A stretch of DNA of 64,000 bases from Photorhabdus australis DSM 17609 (lineage in GTDB: Bacteria > Pseudomonadota > Gammaproteobacteria > Enterobacterales > Enterobacteriaceae): NCBI RefSeq assembly GCF_000711895.1, contig NZ_JONO01000028.1:1-64000 (forward strand), given 5' to 3'. Positions 37,632-46,630 of this stretch are shown in pieces; position 1 is the first letter of the stretch; each line of letters starts with the position of its first letter. A program made the translations under genes and the position numbers. Under the pieces are notes generated by a model. It saw only the letters and a list, made by a program, of their open reading frames with translations, did no database searches and had not been told where the DNA came from.

Positions 37632-39699
37632 ACGCTTCCTCCGCCGTATGACTAAAACTGAAATAGGGCACGCTAGCCTTAACCAATGTTTCTTCAAATT
37701 CGCCATAAGGATCGGAGTGAGCCACAATTGCTCCTCCTACACCAAATTCAGCACATCCTTGATGTAACACAGCGGTACGTATCACAATGCTCAATTCCAC
37801 TTCACCACTGAAGGATAACCAGCCAAGCGCACCGGAATAGATACCGCGTGCCGATGATTCTAAAGTGTCAATAATTTCCATCGTGCGCTTCTTCGGCGCG
37901 CCAGTCATTGATCCGCCCGGGAAACATGCCCGGATAGCTTCCATTGATGAAGTTTCATCACATAATTCACCACGTATTGTCGAAACCAATTGATGTACAG
38001 AAGAGAAACTCTCAACTTTAAACAATTCAGGTACATGCACACTACCGGGGCGACACACCTGATTAAGATCATGGCGTACTAAATCAACAATCATCAGATT
38101 TTCAGCTCTATCCTTAGCTGATTGACTCAATTCCAGCTGAAGACGCTGATCATCTGCCTCTGTTTTTCCTCGTGGCCGAGTACCCTTAATCGGCCTGGAT
38201 TCAACACCTCGGGTTTCATCAATGCGTAAGAACGTTTCCGGCGATGCACTGAGCACAGAAAATTCTCCACATGCCAAATATGCACCATAAGGAACGGGGC
38301 TGGCATGACGCATCCGCCGATAAGCGTCCAATGGCTGCCCGGAATAAGCCATCTTTGCCCTATTGGTCAGACAAATTTCATAAGATTCGCCATCTCTGAT
38401 GTATTGAAGTGATTTATAAATTCCATCTATATACTTCTGAGCATCATATTCCAGACAAATCTTATTCTGATCGACAGCACCTGGAATAAAGTTGGGTATC
38501 ACTTCACCGGTATTTTTTGCAATTGCCACTAAAGGCTCCGATGGCCAATTTTGTGGTTGTCCTATCGGTGTAATCAGGCATTCATAAAGCTTATTCTGCT
38601 GGTGATCAAATACAAAAAAATGCGGCGTAAATATTAAGCTGGCATCAGGCTGTGCTGAATGATATTTACTGCTACCAATTGTTAGCGCCTTTAATTCATA
38701 TCCCAAATAACCGACAAAGCCACCCTTGAATACAAATGGCATCGTTTTTGGTGTTGAAATCTCCACAAAACTCAGTAGGTCAGACATCAACGAGAAAAAA
38801 TCACCATGGACAATCTTTTCTCCCTCAGCACCAACCAGACGCAAATTCTCAGTTTGTACACTGTATTCAAGCCTGATAGTGCCCCGTTCATTACCGCTTC
38901 CCATAATTGAAAAACGAGCATTGGGTCTGTCAGAGTTTTCGCTGTCAAGCCAGAAAGAATGGGTATCATTGCTGTAACGATGAATGAACAGAGCTTCAGG
39001 ATCAACGATGCCCTCACATTCACGATAATTCAGGTTAAGATGCTCACTTCCGCCTATTGCAAGATAAGCATCATTGACAGAGAGGCGCTTATCCTGAACT
39101 ATAATTTCCGGCTCATTATTTTCTTTATATGCCTTCGCTATGTGAACAAAATTACCCAACAGCTCACGCCCATACTCAGAGTCAATCGATTCAGGATGAA
39201 ATTGAACCCCCCAGATCGGCCGTTGAGTGTGTTCAATTGCCATAATTAAACCATCATCAGTCCAGGCAGTGCATTTTAGATTATCAGGAAGTCGGGTACA
39301 TACCAACGAATGATATCTGACCACTTCAAACTGTTCAGGTAAACCGCGGAATAATCCTTCCCCGGTATTCCTGATACGACTGCGATAACCATGTACCGGA
39401 TTGGGGGCATGTTCTACAGAACCACCAAATGCCAGGTTAATTCCCTGATGACCGAGACAAATACCCAATAATGGCACTTTGGCACGTGCAATGACTTCTG
39501 CACAGACGCCAAAATCACGACTTTCAGCCGGATGCCCCGGTCCTGGCGAAAGGACTACCGCATCATAATCGTCTATCGCCAACTCCTCATAAGCCACGGA
39601 ATTGGTAACGACAACCGGTACATTGCCGGTAACTTCATACAGATATTGAGCAATGTTTTGCGTAAAGGAGTCATAATTATCAATGAGCAATATTTTCAT
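37624..39699 (-). CDS. papA: aminodeoxychorismate synthase, PabA-PabB fusion (PapA)
   Basis: This protein has about 691 residues. The ATG at 39699 (MKILLIDNYDSFTQN) is preferred over an upstream TTG. Residues 1-190 are a class I glutamine amidotransferase with Cys81 (GICLGHQG) and His168/Glu170 (VQFHPES). The C-terminal half is a chorismate-binding PabB domain with PIKGTRPRG near residue 500, SAKDRAENLMIVDLVRHDL and FPGGSMTGAPKKRTMEII. It makes 4-amino-4-deoxychorismate from chorismate and glutamine. The fused form next to mutase and dehydrogenase genes points to 4-aminophenylalanine rather than folate. It overlaps papB by 20 bp. Confidence 0.92.
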   Translation of the reverse strand: MKILLIDNYDSFTQNIAQYLYEVTGNVPVVVTNSVAYEELAIDDYDAVVLSPGPGHPAESRDFGVCAEVIARAKVPLLGICLGHQGINLAFGGSVEHAPNPVHGYRSRIRNTGEGLFRGLPEQFEVVRYHSLVCTRLPDNLKCTAWTDDGLIMAIEHTQRPIWGVQFHPESIDSEYGRELLGNFVHIAKAYKENNEPEIIVQDKRLSVNDAYLAIGGSEHLNLNYRECEGIVDPEALFIHRYSNDTHSFWLDSENSDRPNARFSIMGSGNERGTIRLEYSVQTENLRLVGAEGEKIVHGDFFSLMSDLLSFVEISTPKTMPFVFKGGFVGYLGYELKALTIGSSKYHSAQPDASLIFTPHFFVFDHQQNKLYECLITPIGQPQNWPSEPLVAIAKNTGEVIPNFIPGAVDQNKICLEYDAQKYIDGIYKSLQYIRDGESYEICLTNRAKMAYSGQPLDAYRRMRHASPVPYGAYLACGEFSVLSASPETFLRIDETRGVESRPIKGTRPRGKTEADDQRLQLELSQSAKDRAENLMIVDLVRHDLNQVCRPGSVHVPELFKVESFSSVHQLVSTIRGELCDETSSMEAIRACFPGGSMTGAPKKRTMEIIDTLESSARGIYSGALGWLSFSGEVELSIVIRTAVLHQGCAEFGVGGAIVAHSDPYGEFEETLVKASVPYFSFSHTAEEACE

Positions 39700-40084
39700 T
39701 ATTATTTTTTTTCTCACGTAATAACTTATCAATCAGTTTTTCTTCTTGATGGCAGGTTTCTTCAATAACCAATTGAAATATTAATTCAGTATATTCAGGC
39801 CGTAGCCCAAAATCCGTTGACTTATCCTTCAACATAGCCAATAACGCGGTAATACGTTGCGGCTGCATCATCGGAATATCCTGCTCCGCCTTTATTTCAG
39901 CGATTTTCATACAGATCTTCATCCGTTCAGAAAGTAGCGACAAAATCTGTATATTAATAATATCCAGAGATTCCCTGTGAGGTTGCAATATGTCCTGCTT
40001 ACTTATTATTGATTGAGTCATATCTTTGCTCTTTATCACGCGTTCATTGTGATCATCTTTTTTATTGATAAATTTATGTGTCAC
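39680..40084 (-). CDS. papB: chorismate-mutase-like 4-amino-4-deoxychorismate mutase PapB
   Basis: This small all-helical AroQ-type mutase has the motif RESLDIINIQILSLLSERM, the conserved Arg/Lys positions MKIAEIKAEQ and a C-terminal helix LIFQLVIEET. In papABC clusters it rearranges aminodeoxychorismate to aminodeoxyprephenate. A GTG start at 40084 directly abuts the stop of the upstream gene (TAAGTG). An ATG at 40021 with AAGAG upstream (MTQSIISKQDILQ) is also credible and gives 113 residues, nearer the usual length. The 3' end overlaps papA. Confidence 0.88.
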   Translation of the reverse strand: MTHKFINKKDDHNERVIKSKDMTQSIISKQDILQPHRESLDIINIQILSLLSERMKICMKIAEIKAEQDIPMMQPQRITALLAMLKDKSTDFGLRPEYTELIFQLVIEETCHQEEKLIDKLLREKKNNNENIAH

Positions 40085-41359
40085 TTAGACCTGTGGAACG
40101 ACGGCCTGTGGCTCAACCCAATTTAACCCTTTCTCCCGTATTTCGAGCAAAGTATTTGCCAAGTGCCTAATCTCACCAACTCTATGTTCACTAGAGAAAG
40201 CAAAACGCAACATCGCATTACCATCCGGGACAAGTGGATAAAATACCGGGAACAATAGAATACCGCTGTCACGTAGCAAACGAGCTGCTTCAAGCCCTTC
40301 TGCTTCGTTTTCAAATAAAGCCCCACGAACAGGCGATTGCACACCAGCATTCATCAGGCTGTTATTCATCAAAGAATCAAACAGATTGATGTTTTTCCAT
40401 AGTTGTTCCTGCCGTATTTCTATTTCCAGACTAAGATGAAGTTTTGCTGAGGCAACATTAGCTGCCAGCATCGGCACCATAATCGAATGACCAAAAACCA
40501 AAGGATTTGCCAAAGTGCTAATCACTTCAACATCATCGGCACCTGCAACAACCACAAAACCACCCGCACCACCAAATGCTTTGGATAACGAACCAGCAAG
40601 TATGAGGTTAGACGGCAAAATATGGTCAAGTGCTGCAAAGGCGTAACCTGCACCATGACGCCCCATAATAGAAATACCATGGGCATCGTCTACATAGACA
40701 TAGCCTCCAGCAGCGGCCAATTTCCGGGTTAATTCTGCAACGGGGATCAAACCATTCATTGAACCAATGCCATCAATCAACAGGATAGGAGTACGCTGAT
40801 TCTCCTCACAGTTCTGCAAAGCTTGCTGTATCGATTGCTCATCGGCACTGTCAACCCGCGATACCGGTCCAAATTGTTCGAGAATACCGCGTAATATCTG
40901 CATAGATGCATGAGCAGTTTTATCCATTAACCAATGTGCTGACCGGGCAAGAGGATAATTAGGTAAAGAACCACTACCCAATAACGGTAATACCCCAAGA
41001 TGCACATTACTGGTGGACGTAAACACAGCAACGGAGCCACCCTGATAGATTTCTTCCAGCAATTTCTCCAATTGCCCTAAATATGGCGGGCGCATAGCAC
41101 CACGGGATGATGACAAATGTATCCCGGTCTTAGCCATTGCCTGATTTGCTGCTTCGATTAACGCAGGATGATGTTCCAATCCTAAATAAGAACAGGAGAC
41201 AAATTCAGTAAAAACCTTTCTTTCTTCTGTAGTAACTTGTTTACCTTGACGCTCTACTACAGTGAAGCTGGTCAAACCTTCGTCGATAGCTTGTGCTAAA
41301 GCTCTGGTAGTCCGCGATCTGCGAATTGTCATCCAATCCTGTTTGTGTTTTACATCCAT
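40085..41359 (-). CDS. PLP-dependent alpha-oxoamine synthase (AONS/KBL-like)
   Basis: The 424-residue fold-type I PLP enzyme has the alpha-oxoamine synthase signature: Schiff-base Lys260 in LAGSLSKAFGGAGG, Asp-His in VYVDDAHGISIMGRHG and SSSRGAMRPPYLGQLE. The family condenses an amino acid with an acyl-CoA or acyl-ACP with loss of CO2, as in AONS, KBL, PigH-type off-loading enzymes and CqsA. Adjacency to papBAC suggests 4-aminophenylalanine or a small amino acid as substrate. An ordinary biotin BioF is unlikely, as no bio genes are near. It lies 24 bp after the methyltransferase gene and abuts papB. Confidence 0.85.
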   Translation of the reverse strand: MDVKHKQDWMTIRRSRTTRALAQAIDEGLTSFTVVERQGKQVTTEERKVFTEFVSCSYLGLEHHPALIEAANQAMAKTGIHLSSSRGAMRPPYLGQLEKLLEEIYQGGSVAVFTSTSNVHLGVLPLLGSGSLPNYPLARSAHWLMDKTAHASMQILRGILEQFGPVSRVDSADEQSIQQALQNCEENQRTPILLIDGIGSMNGLIPVAELTRKLAAAGGYVYVDDAHGISIMGRHGAGYAFAALDHILPSNLILAGSLSKAFGGAGGFVVVAGADDVEVISTLANPLVFGHSIMVPMLAANVASAKLHLSLEIEIRQEQLWKNINLFDSLMNNSLMNAGVQSPVRGALFENEAEGLEAARLLRDSGILLFPVFYPLVPDGNAMLRFAFSSEHRVGEIRHLANTLLEIREKGLNWVEPQAVVPQV

Positions 41360-41383
41360 TATCTAGACTCCAACTGTCTAAGT

Positions 41384-42241
41384 TCAAATGAGCTTACAAC
41401 CTACAGTGATTACCGAACTGCCTGTTTTGTCAGAAATATCTTCATCGATAATTGTTCGAATCAGAGAAAAACCTGCGTCTGAAAATAATGTTCTGACTCT
41501 CTCCCCCTGGCTTTCACCATGTTCAATGACCAACCAACCATTTAATTGCAGTAGCTGGCAGGCTTGTTTAATAATCAATCGTGTTAAATCAAGTCCATCA
41601 TTGCCTGAATACACCGAAGTATAAGGATGATGTTCCTCCCACTCCGGTAATATTGTCTGTTGCTCTGGAACATAAGGCGGATTGGCAACAATTAACCCTA
41701 CCGATTGGTTAAATTGAGAAAATGCCTGCCAATCCCGTAAGTCTGCTTTTAATGCTTCGGCTCTAATCGCCCAGTTAGTCAATCGATTGATATTGCGCGT
41801 CAGGTATTGAAAAGCGACATCGTCATATTCAACACAAATGATCTTTAAATCCGGGCGACGTTTAGCAATAGCTAAACCGATAGCACCACTGCCGGAACAT
41901 AAATCCAAAACAGTTGCCCCTTGAGGCACTTTATACTCATTCTCCAGCCATTTATGAATAATCTGGCTATGAGGACGCGGAATAAATACCCCCGAACCAA
42001 CCACCAGAGGCAACCCATCGAAATCCACAGCACCAACAATATGCCCAAGCGGAATACGGTTACAACGCTCATGGACCGCGAGCATGAATTCATCACGGGC
42101 ACGATCCTGACAGCGCCGTTCCAGATAGCGATCAACCAGACAATCAAGATCGGTTTCTACATCCCAAACACCCGCTTCTGACAGTAATTCCCTGGCCTTA
42201 TCAATGGCTTCCTGATCTTTCAACGAAAAACTCATGACCAT
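41384..42241 (-). CDS. PrmC/HemK-like methyltransferase in the pap operon
   Basis: The 285-residue class I SAM methyltransferase has the PrmC-type N-terminal helical domain, FIPRPHSQ (true PrmC has PRPETE), the SAM loop VLDLCSGSGAIG (112-122) and NPPY at 187-190. NPPY enzymes methylate planar amide or amino nitrogens. The housekeeping prmC normally lies beside prfA, so this diverged copy inside a biosynthetic operon probably modifies the small-molecule product, for example an aryl amine. It overlaps the upstream oxidoreductase gene by 10 bp. Confidence 0.82.
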   Translation of the reverse strand: MVMSFSLKDQEAIDKARELLSEAGVWDVETDLDCLVDRYLERRCQDRARDEFMLAVHERCNRIPLGHIVGAVDFDGLPLVVGSGVFIPRPHSQIIHKWLENEYKVPQGATVLDLCSGSGAIGLAIAKRRPDLKIICVEYDDVAFQYLTRNINRLTNWAIRAEALKADLRDWQAFSQFNQSVGLIVANPPYVPEQQTILPEWEEHHPYTSVYSGNDGLDLTRLIIKQACQLLQLNGWLVIEHGESQGERVRTLFSDAGFSLIRTIIDEDISDKTGSSVITVGCKLI

Positions 42242-43665
42242 GCCTCATAATAACTACGTAACCGTTTACGCATAGATTCATAAATATAAGAGAAAGCAAC
42301 CAGTTCTGGTGGTGGTGTGAACTGAGGATGAAGAGATTCAATCAAATCCTGGTAATTCCGCGTCATACCTTCATTCAGCAGTGGTAACCAATAAGGTTTG
42401 ATATCCCAGCGATATTCGTAACCTGTAGCAAGCATTTGCTGGACAGTCTCTTTAGCCATTACTTCACGGGAGAAACCCACGAGTGGGGGGCGAACAGGAT
42501 TGAAGGAATCAAGGTTAATCTGCGTATTTTCAATGCCAGTCAAAGCATTGGCGATATAATCTGCCAATAATGGTGACTGATGTAAGCCATCACGGTAAGT
42601 ACCGGTAGCCAGCCAAAGACCATTCACGCCACATTCACCAATCAACGGGAATCCATCAGCAGGAATTGGCCGGTTACCAACCTGAATTGAAAGGATTTCA
42701 GCATCATGTAAGTTAATATCCAACTGCTCTAACGCACACCCCAGCAAGAACTGCACATCAGAAATCAGTGCCTGACTACGTGGTTTTTCGGCCAAAATAT
42801 TGGTCGCCCCAAGATACAGAACACCATCACCACGAGGTACACAGTGCAACCCACAGGCAAATGCCCGGTTAGGAGTACGAATGACTGACGTCGGTAACTC
42901 TCTACCTTTTGGCATCTTGACCAAAATTGACACCCCATAACCGGCAAAAATTGGCGGAATTTGGCGAACAACAGAAGGTACATTTGATAACAGATCCAAC
43001 GAATGCGCCCCGGCAGCAACAACAACTTTATCTGCCATTAAATGCTCACCACTGAGCAATTCGACGCCAGTAGCTACACCCTCTTCAATCAGTACACACT
43101 TAATATTTTCGTCTTTCAGGATACCCCCTTCAGCAATCAATGCGGCATCCAGTTTTTCCAGTAATAAATGCGAGTCCAACGCATGTTCATCAGGGATATA
43201 CAAAGCACGCAACGGACGCACTAAATCGTTGGGTTTTAACCACTGAATTTCACGCGGATCAACGGGTTCATAAGGGGCGGCATAATCGATCAGGGTTTGC
43301 TCGATAGCTTCATAATTGATAGTGTCAACCTCTTCCATCCCGGCAGTGTTGAGTATCACATGAGTCCCTTTAGCGGTGAACAGCGACCTTGTATCACCGG
43401 AAGAGTCCGCTAACCGTTGCGCCCAGGCCGGCCAAAGCTCCTTAGCGATACAATCCATATTCAACTTTAACTTACCGTGTTCACTCGCTAATAAACCGCT
43501 GGTAATTTCGCCAAAACAACCATTCATTGCACCAGCAGCTTTAGAGGCAGCGTTGGTTCTATCCGTTTCGCCAACTCTACAAACGGAAAAATTTCTGCTT
43601 GCCAGCTCATAAGCGATTGAACCTGCAATTGCCCCTGAACCCACAACAATAAAGTCATACTTCAC
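42232..43665 (-). CDS. FAD-dependent oxidoreductase, D-amino-acid/glycine oxidase type
   Basis: The 477-residue flavoprotein begins MKYDFIVVGSGAIAGSIAYEL, a Rossmann FAD site. It has the C-terminal DAO signature NRPIPADGFPLIGECG, then LWLATGTYRDGLHQSP. The family oxidises primary or secondary amines to imines. It is the first gene of the seven-gene pap operon and starts next to a 744-bp AT-rich promoter region. A role in oxidising the aminophenylalanine-derived product is an inference. A C-terminal extension of about 80 residues (WDIKPYWLPLLNEGM) goes beyond the typical DAO fold. Confidence 0.85.
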   Translation of the reverse strand: MKYDFIVVGSGAIAGSIAYELASRNFSVCRVGETDRTNAASKAAGAMNGCFGEITSGLLASEHGKLKLNMDCIAKELWPAWAQRLADSSGDTRSLFTAKGTHVILNTAGMEEVDTINYEAIEQTLIDYAAPYEPVDPREIQWLKPNDLVRPLRALYIPDEHALDSHLLLEKLDAALIAEGGILKDENIKCVLIEEGVATGVELLSGEHLMADKVVVAAGAHSLDLLSNVPSVVRQIPPIFAGYGVSILVKMPKGRELPTSVIRTPNRAFACGLHCVPRGDGVLYLGATNILAEKPRSQALISDVQFLLGCALEQLDINLHDAEILSIQVGNRPIPADGFPLIGECGVNGLWLATGTYRDGLHQSPLLADYIANALTGIENTQINLDSFNPVRPPLVGFSREVMAKETVQQMLATGYEYRWDIKPYWLPLLNEGMTRNYQDLIESLHPQFTPPPELVAFSYIYESMRKRLRSYYEAWS

Positions 43666-44311
43666 TTATTTACTCCTGTATGGCCTGTAGCCAGTTTATT
43701 TAAAATATTTTGTCAACAACAACAGAAAAACAATTATTACCTTTTTACAGCAAAGATATTTTTACCGAATTACATCAATGGTAGAAAAGAATTAACAGCA
43801 CGTCAGTCATAAATTAAAATCACGAACCACACCAATACTTGTGAAATTAAAAAACAAATATGCAACAACAATAAATAATCACATTCAGAAACAGTTTCCG
43901 TCTATTATCAAGCAAATACAATCACCTATGAAAACTAATTAAATAAAACTTACAACATAAAAAACAAGAAAAAAAAGGAAAAACATTGCGTTAAACAAAA
44001 ATTACAAAAATATAATTATATTTAAAACAAATAATAACAAGTGATATTATTAAATTGTAAATAACACTTACAAATCAGGAAAGAACAATAGTCATCAAAT
44101 ACAAAACTGTCAAATAAATTTATCCTCATATTATAAATAAAAAAATCATATAAATGTTTTCAATACAAAATAAAAATAATTTTTATTTTAATTGTTACGG
44201 GGAACATTATTTTAAATTTTTTTCATTCTTCAATATAAAAACAAAAATCCTCAAAACAAGTGATTTTTTAAATTTATATTTTCTATCAATTCCCCGTAAT
44301 ATATGAAAAAA
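43666..44311. promoter_or_regulatory. AT-rich promoter region of the pap operon
   Basis: This extremely AT-rich DNA contains long A and T runs and no open frame of interest. It must hold the promoter of the leftward pap operon. Base composition suggests xenogeneic silencing, but no specific box could be assigned. Confidence 0.45.
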
Positions 44312-44365
44312 TAGCAACATCAGTAATTATACTGACATTGACTATTATATTGGTGATTATTGATA
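44312..44365 (-). repeat. diverged copy of the gcvP 3' end and terminator
   Basis: These 54 bp match 52296-52349 without gaps at 44 of 54 positions, and all ten differences are transitions. The matching segment covers the gcvP stop codon, its last two codons and the terminator hairpin. The copy still forms a hairpin (44315-44340) followed on the minus strand by TATTTTTT, so it may terminate the transcript of the Tat oxidase gene. Confidence 0.65.
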
Positions 44366-44409
44366 TTACTAAATTAGCGAAGTTAAGGAAAATAAACCGT
44401 CCCTCTTGC

Positions 44410-45951
44410 TCAGAACGAAATTATTTCTGCCGGATTAAACATGCTTATCATTCCCAGAGCACCCTTAACCAATGGAATGACGACCGGAGAAAGATAGGAA
44501 CCCAGCGGGATACTCACGTGGTCAATGCAGGTAAGCATGGTAAAGTCGTCATTGCGTCTGGTAAGCTCGTCGCTGATAGCTTTGCCAATACGCACCGTCT
44601 GCGCCAGTCCATGACCGTTCCAGCCATGTACCATATACACGGGTACACTGTCGCCGCTCTTACGGGCATCGGTTGCACCGTTCAGGGTCAGATCGCTGAT
44701 CCCACCCCAGGAATATTCTAGTTCGATTTTTTCCAGCTGCGGGAACACGGTTCTGATACGCTCAAGCAGATAGTTGTTTACATCACGCGGTGACCAAGAG
44801 TTGCCAGTACCCTGTCCACCGAACAGCAGGCGGTTGTTACGCACTGCACGATAGTAGTCAACCTGTAACTGTGTATCGTAGACCGGCATATCTGACGGGA
44901 TCAGCTCCTTGACATCCACTGGCAACGGCGGCGTTACCGACACATAGGTGAAAAAAGGCACCGTGGTGGAAGGGCCGGAGATAAACTCACCCGTGGAGCT
45001 ATGCACACCCAGCACCACGGCTTTACTCGCCCTGATAATTCCCCACTCAGTTTCTACCACTGTGCTACCAGCTTCCTGCCTGATGCCCTTCACTTTCGTG
45101 CTGTCATAGATTCGCCCACCCAGTCTGGCGAAACCGTAAACCAAGCCACGCAACAGTGCCAGAGACTGGACCTGCCCGCTGATACTGTCGATATTTGCTC
45201 CATGGTAGATACTCGACCGCACATACTCTTCCTGTAGTTGGTGCGATCCAATAACCTTCACCGCCGTATCGCCCAGCTGGCGCCGGGCATCGGCATTAGC
45301 CACCAGTGTCCCCATGTGGCCTGCGTGCACCGCAACAGTGATATGACCATATTTGCGGTCACATTCGAAATTGTAACGCTCACGGAGTTCATCCACCAGA
45401 TTCATCGCTTCAACAGACGCAAAACGCCATAAGCGTTTAGCCTCATCGGATGAAAGTTTTTCCAGCATGGTTTCAGCTTCCCAGCGAGCGAGCCCGGGAG
45501 TCATCTGTCCTCCGTTGCGGCCAGAAGCGCCTGAACCAATGTTATCCTTTTCAACCAAAATCACATCCACGCCCGCTTCTGCAAGATGCAATGCAGTGGA
45601 AGCCCCCAGCAATCCACCGCCGATGACCACAACCTCGCAGTTCTGGTCTCCGGGCAGACGTCCAAAAGCGGGCCAGTCAGCCAGAGAAGCTTCATAGTAG
45701 TTGGCTGGCATGACGTCAGCAGCAGCGTCTTTATGCCAGTTCCAGATACGCGGGTCCAACCTCAACCGGCTGGCTCTGTGCTGCGCATCCTCCAACAATA
45801 TTGGCCGGAGCTTATCAACATTGACGGCAGAAACATCAGCCTCAGTTAAAGTCCGGGCGAATAGGGAGAAGGAAGGAAGTACGGATGAAAGCACTCCTGC
45901 CCCCGCGAGTGTCACGGCGGTAGAGATAAAGTCTCTCCTGTTCATTGTCAT
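44410..45951 (-). CDS. Tat-exported FAD-dependent amine oxidase, PuuB-like
   Basis: The 513-residue protein has a twin-arginine signal (NRRDFIS followed by TAVTLAGAGVLSSVLPSF). About 95 residues in, the FAD site VVVIGGGLLGASTALHL appears, followed by GSGASGRNGGQMTPG, the signature of gamma-glutamylputrescine oxidase-like DAO enzymes. Export in folded form with FAD fits the Tat route. It ends the leftward module that includes patD, so oxidation of putrescine or a related amine is likely, but the substrate is not proven. E. coli PuuB is cytoplasmic, so the Tat signal is unusual. Confidence 0.85.
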   Translation of the reverse strand: MTMNRRDFISTAVTLAGAGVLSSVLPSFSLFARTLTEADVSAVNVDKLRPILLEDAQHRASRLRLDPRIWNWHKDAAADVMPANYYEASLADWPAFGRLPGDQNCEVVVIGGGLLGASTALHLAEAGVDVILVEKDNIGSGASGRNGGQMTPGLARWEAETMLEKLSSDEAKRLWRFASVEAMNLVDELRERYNFECDRKYGHITVAVHAGHMGTLVANADARRQLGDTAVKVIGSHQLQEEYVRSSIYHGANIDSISGQVQSLALLRGLVYGFARLGGRIYDSTKVKGIRQEAGSTVVETEWGIIRASKAVVLGVHSSTGEFISGPSTTVPFFTYVSVTPPLPVDVKELIPSDMPVYDTQLQVDYYRAVRNNRLLFGGQGTGNSWSPRDVNNYLLERIRTVFPQLEKIELEYSWGGISDLTLNGATDARKSGDSVPVYMVHGWNGHGLAQTVRIGKAISDELTRRNDDFTMLTCIDHVSIPLGSYLSPVVIPLVKGALGMISMFNPAEIISF

Positions 45952-45990
45952 TTCAGCACTCCTGTCGTGATCTTGAAATCACCCGCAGGT

Positions 45991-46377
45991 CTAGTCCGGG
46001 GCGTTTCCCTGTAAGTGAATCCGGCTCTCTGAGCTGTATTTATTGCTGCCAGAGCTCCCTTTCAGACCGGCGAGGATCAGCAGGATAACGGTGCCGATAA
46101 ACGGAATGAGATGCAGCAGTAACCACCAAGCGCTACAGTTGATGTCATGCAGGCGGCGGGCATTCACTGCTAGCGCGGGCAAAAATGTGAGCAGCAGATA
46201 GACAGCGCTGAACCAGCCCATATAAATTTCAGGATTGGCAACAGCAAAGTAGTTTTCAAGGAAAGAGATAATAAATACAGCCAGAATCTGGAACAGAACG
46301 AAATACCAGAACTCTTTACGCCTGGCTCGCCCCCTGAAACATGCATAGTTCTTTAATACATTTAAATACCAGTGCAT
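45991..46377 (-). CDS. DUF805 membrane protein
   Basis: The 128-residue protein has about four hydrophobic helices and the family motifs FRGRARRKEFWYFVLFQ and ARRLHDINCSAWWLLLHLIP. DUF805 proteins are of unknown function and occur as small inner-membrane proteins in many proteobacteria. It starts just beyond the gabT remnant and ends 39 bp before the Tat oxidase gene. Confidence 0.88.
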   Translation of the reverse strand: MHWYLNVLKNYACFRGRARRKEFWYFVLFQILAVFIISFLENYFAVANPEIYMGWFSAVYLLLTFLPALAVNARRLHDINCSAWWLLLHLIPFIGTVILLILAGLKGSSGSNKYSSESRIHLQGNAPD

Positions 46378-46438
46378 TGTTGTTCTCTCTTGTGAAGCAG
46401 CAGGCTCTAACCAACCCGTAAAATCTGCACCCGTTCAG

Positions 46439-46630
46439 TCAACACTCGCGCAAGCTCCCAGTCATTACGCCCCCCTGACTTTTTACGGACGGATCAGTCA
46501 GATCGAACAGCACAGATTCCAGAATGTTAAGTGCTTCGTCAAAAACATTATTTTGTATGGTCAGCGGCGGAAGGAAACGTATCACATTGCCGTGTATACC
46601 ACACATCAGCAGGATCAGACCACACTCCAA
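46439..46630 (-). pseudogene. remnant of a 4-aminobutyrate aminotransferase (C-terminal end)
   Basis: The translated stretch ECGLILLMCGIHGNVIRFLP, then PLTIQNNVFDEALNILES, is the C-terminal end of GabT/PuuE-type class III aminotransferases (RDKGLILLSCG...NVLRILVPLTI in E. coli). Only about 50 codons survive; there is no PLP-binding core upstream, where the cache-domain gene ends instead. The tail beyond LESVLFDL is unrelated to GabT. It is judged a non-functional fragment left by a deletion. Confidence 0.75.

Noticed and set aside
40085-41359. Annotation of the PLP enzyme as biotin-pathway BioF
   Set aside because: There are no other bio genes nearby and the gene is coupled to papB. It is better described by family only.
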